From assembly GCA_002049455.2 (NCBI GenBank), contig KV918808.1, forward strand, positions 124,001 through 188,000: DNA of 64,000 nt, written 5' to 3'. The notes under the pieces are model-generated. The model worked only from the letters and a program-made list of their open reading frames with translations. It made no database searches and was not told where the DNA came from. The translations under genes were made by a program, and so were the position numbers. The stretch comes from Porphyra umbilicalis. Taxonomy: Eukaryota; Rhodophyta; Bangiophyceae; Bangiales; Bangiaceae. Positions 61,625 through 64,000 of this stretch are shown piece after piece; the stretch's first letter is position 1; the number at the start of each line of letters is the position of its first letter.

Positions 61625-62654
61625 GGCAGGGCTGTGGGGGGGCTCCCGCCTGGCGCGACCTGAGGGTGTGTGTGGGCGTGAGATGAATGAAACATCCACG
61701 GCAATGTATTGATGACAAAGCACCCAATGACAAAGGCTGCTCGCGAGACACCCTGTATCCAATGACCTTGTGACTCGCACAAAACGAAAAAGAAAAGGAA
61801 CGAACTCGCAGAGTAAAGAAAAGGACCGAACAAGCTGCGGGGTGCAGCGCAACGACACGGCTGGTCGAGGAAAAAGTCGAAGGTGGACATGCTGCCACCG
61901 GGGGGCTCAGACAACCGGTCCGCCGGGAACCCAACGGGTCTGTGGAGATGCATTCGGAGCAAGGTCACGAGAGAGCAGTCACCGGGGGGGGGGGATCACA
62001 GCTGAAGGGATGTAGTGCACTGAGGGGAAGCTCACTCAGAGCGACACAGAGCAGGTGAATGAATCAGCGGTCTGCTCCGTAACTCCCACGCCCCACATGG
62101 CCCATCGCAGGGCGCCAGAGGGGGTGGCGCCGTGGCGCTGCACCGGCGTACGCGGCCGCACACTTCTGTCAAGAGGCCTCCCCCACGCCCCTCCCCCCCC
62201 CTTCCCCCGCGGGCACGTACGTCGGCAACACGCAGAACGACCTAACGGTGTCGTACTCTATGATGCGCGGAGACAACTCCCGTCCCTCCACTATCACCGA
62301 ATCTCCCCACATCTCCCGCTACCACTTGTTGACCGACCAAAGAAAGACGACCTCCCCCTCCAACTTCAATACCGCCACCCCTCCCACCCTCAACAACGCC
62401 TTCCTCTTCCAGCTTGAGCATCGCGCCCACCCACCAGCTTGAGCACGGCCCCCCCCGCCAGCTTGAGCACCGGCACCCCCCCCAACATGACCACCGCCCC
62501 CCCCCTCTCGCTGGAGCCCCGCCCCCTGTACAGGCTTGCGTACCGCCCCCCCCCCTCAGATTGAGCACCGCCCCCCCCCCCCCCCGCTGAAACCCCACCC
62601 TCCCCACCAGCATGCGCATCGCCCCACCCGCCGGATTTCGCACCGCTCCCCCCC
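61625..62654. other. MULE interior without a gene
   Basis: No supported gene. The stretch ends in C-runs (62240-62590) with a loose CAGCTTGAGCACCGCCCC repeat of roughly 40 bp (several copies at about 62410-62580). Confidence 0.5.
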
Positions 62655-63310
62655 TCAGCTCGACAGAGGGTAGGTGGCGGCGGGGGGGTGGCGGCGAAGA
62701 GATGTGACGGGAGGAGCGGGTGGCGGCGGAACGAGATGGTAGCAGCGGCAGGTAGCGGCAGCGGCAGGTGGCTTCGGGGGCGGGTGGCGGCGTAGGGAGG
62801 TGGTCGCGGCCGCCAGTGGCGGCGAAGGGAGGTCGTGGCCGCTGCAGGTGCCAGCGGGGGTGGATGGAGGCGGGGGCGCTTGGCGGCGGACGGAGGTGGT
62901 GGCGACGGTAGGGGGCGGCGGCAGGTGGCGGCGGGAGCTGGTGTTGGCGTGCCCTGTTGGCGGCGTAGGGAGGTGGTAGCAGCGGTAGGTGGCGGAGGGG
63001 GCGGGCGGCGCCGGGTGCGGATGGCGGCAGCGGCACGTGTCGGCCGATAGGCAGGTGGCGGGGGATAGTGGTGGTGCATGGAGATAAAGGTGTCGGCGGG
63101 TGGTGGCGGAGGGGGTTGGTGGGGGCGGGGGCGGGTGGTGGCGGGGGCCGGCGGCGGCGTAGGGAGGTGGTGGCGGCGGGGGCGGGTGGTGGCGGCGGCG
63201 GGGGCGGGTGGTGGCGGCGGCCGGTGGTGGCGTAGGGAGGTGGTGGCGGCGGCAGGTGGCGTCGGGAACGAAGACTCAGCAGACAGGACGATGGGGGCGG
63301 GGGGTGGGCG
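62655..63310. repeat. G/T-rich minisatellite, strong strand bias
   Basis: Degenerate repeats of GGTGGCGGCGGGGGCGGGTGG-like units. The plus strand is almost free of C runs, with many GGG tracts close together, which could fold into G-quadruplexes. Open frames here are repeat artefacts. Confidence 0.8.
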
Positions 63311-63660
63311 CCGCTGTGGAGCGGGCGCCCCGCGGGTGTCCGTACGCGATCATGGTGCGGGTGTCCCCCCCGCCTGCGCCACCGTGCGCAACGTCACCGA
63401 TGCGGGAGTGGGCGTGCCCCCCCCTCACTAATGTGCCCCCGCGGCCGCCCCAGTGCACGCGGTCGTCGATGCTGGCGGCAGGGCGGGTGCCCCGCGAGTG
63501 TGTCCACCCGCGGCCGCCCCGTTCCACCCCGTTTTCAATGCGGGGGAGTGGTGCAGGGGCGGGGGGGCGCGCACGCCGTTGGCAGCGGCAGGGCGGGTTC
63601 CCCGCAGGTGTGCCCCCCCGCGGGCGCCCCGGTCCGTGCCGTCGCCGGTGTGGTGGGGGC
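63310..63660. repeat. GC-rich degenerate tandem repeat near the MULE right end
   Basis: Loose copies of about 65-75 bp share GCAGGGCGGGTKCCCCGC and CGCGGCCGCCCC motifs. It abuts the right inverted repeat. Confidence 0.6.
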
Positions 63661-63709
63661 GCGCGCGCGCGCGCACCCGGCCGCGGTCGGCCAGTCGAGC
63701 GCTGTTGCG

Positions 63710-63861
63710 CAGTCGATCAGCAACCGAACCCCACCTTAACCCATCATACATGAACGGAGAATTCCGTCCCTCATTGAATTGAAGTATCCCCCATTTCTCG
63801 TCTAGGCACCTGAACCCCACCCTAGCGAGTGGACATGAACCCCACCCTGGTCCCGAGCCCG
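63710..63861 (-). repeat. Right terminal inverted repeat of the MULE
   Basis: Read on the minus strand it starts CGGGCTCGGG and contains GGTGGGGTTCATGTCC, GGTGGGGTTCAGGTGC and AAGGTGGGGTTCGGTTG, in the same order as the left end. Confidence 0.8.
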
Positions 63862-64000
63862 AGCACAACGCACTGTTGGGCCGACAACGTTCTCAGCCCG
63901 TTCCATGCGTGGGATAAATTCTGACAATTTCTGACTCAATTTTACCGAACTCACAGCACGGCGGGATGTCCCGGATTGCCCGCATCAGGTGGCGCTGAGT
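63862..64000. other. Right edge outside the MULE
   Basis: Begins with the second copy of the target duplication AGCACAACG. Nothing else was recognised. Confidence 0.5.

Larger units (their letters stand above)
57676..63861 (+). mobile_element. Mutator-like element (MULE), apparently complete
   Basis: A 6,186-bp element with the 9-bp target duplication AGCACAACG at 57667-57675 and 63862-63870. Its ends are imperfect inverted repeats about 155 bp long (57676-57830 and 63710-63861). Each has three copies of a GGTGGGGTTCA-like motif at matching spacing; the closest stretch is GGTGGGGTTCATGTCC. Inside is a five-exon MULE transposase gene (58119-61624). The rest (61.6-63.7 kb) is G-rich minisatellite. 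A 9-bp duplication with long inverted repeats is the hallmark of the Mutator superfamily. Confidence 0.9.

Overview
This window looks like nuclear DNA of a GC-rich eukaryote. The best guess is a red alga of the Porphyra/Pyropia (Bangiales) type. The evidence is a very high GC content, a few eukaryotic genes scattered among long repeat-rich gaps, and three gene models with GT..AG introns of about 140-340 bp that favour a GTACGY donor. A short single-helix protein carries a plastid-type transit peptide (40966-41325), and a C7-cyclitol-type sugar-phosphate cyclase is present (42367-43665), a family used by marine algae to make sunscreen compounds. The organism assignment is inference. No operons, Shine-Dalgarno sites, rRNA, tRNA genes or CRISPR arrays were recognised.

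Layout. 0.8-3.2 kb: a broken ATAD2/Yta7-type AAA+ chromatin ATPase. 4.3-7.4 kb: unrecognised gene fragments, one frameshifted and one with an internal duplication. 9.9-14.5 kb: two RING-H2 membrane E3-ligase candidates on the same strand. 14.9-15.8 kb: a Harbinger-style MITE and small repeats. 18.9-24.8 kb: a nearly intact Ty1/copia retrotransposon with 398-bp LTRs and a perfect 5-bp target duplication. 25.3-34.3 kb: a PIF/Harbinger transposase gene split by a MITE, and a convergent Myb/SANT-like gene typical of the Harbinger partner protein. These two lie among two very large GC-rich tandem arrays: a 60-bp unit with GGCGGCCGCC cores, and a 48-bp unit with GGCGCGCC cores. 37-41 kb: no supported gene. 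41-56 kb: the cellular gene block, holding the plastid-targeted protein, the sugar-phosphate cyclase, a cytochrome-b5-reductase-like flavoprotein, a secreted lipocalin-like protein, an SDS3-like Sin3/HDAC subunit in four exons, and a GT14 glycosyltransferase. 46.5-57.6 kb also carries foldback elements, long perfect palindromes, a TA-flanked MITE and a 44-bp perfect hairpin. 57.7-63.9 kb: a complete Mutator-like element with terminal inverted repeats, a 9-bp target duplication and a five-exon transposase gene.

The cellular genes do not form an obvious pathway. The main story is mobile DNA: at least three autonomous-type transposons of different classes (copia, Harbinger, MULE) plus several non-autonomous ones, several with readable target-site duplications. 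Many reading frames break at long G or C homopolymers (for example 27 G at 2050-2076). Some 'pseudogene' calls may therefore reflect assembly errors rather than real damage. All coordinates were read by hand from the sequence.
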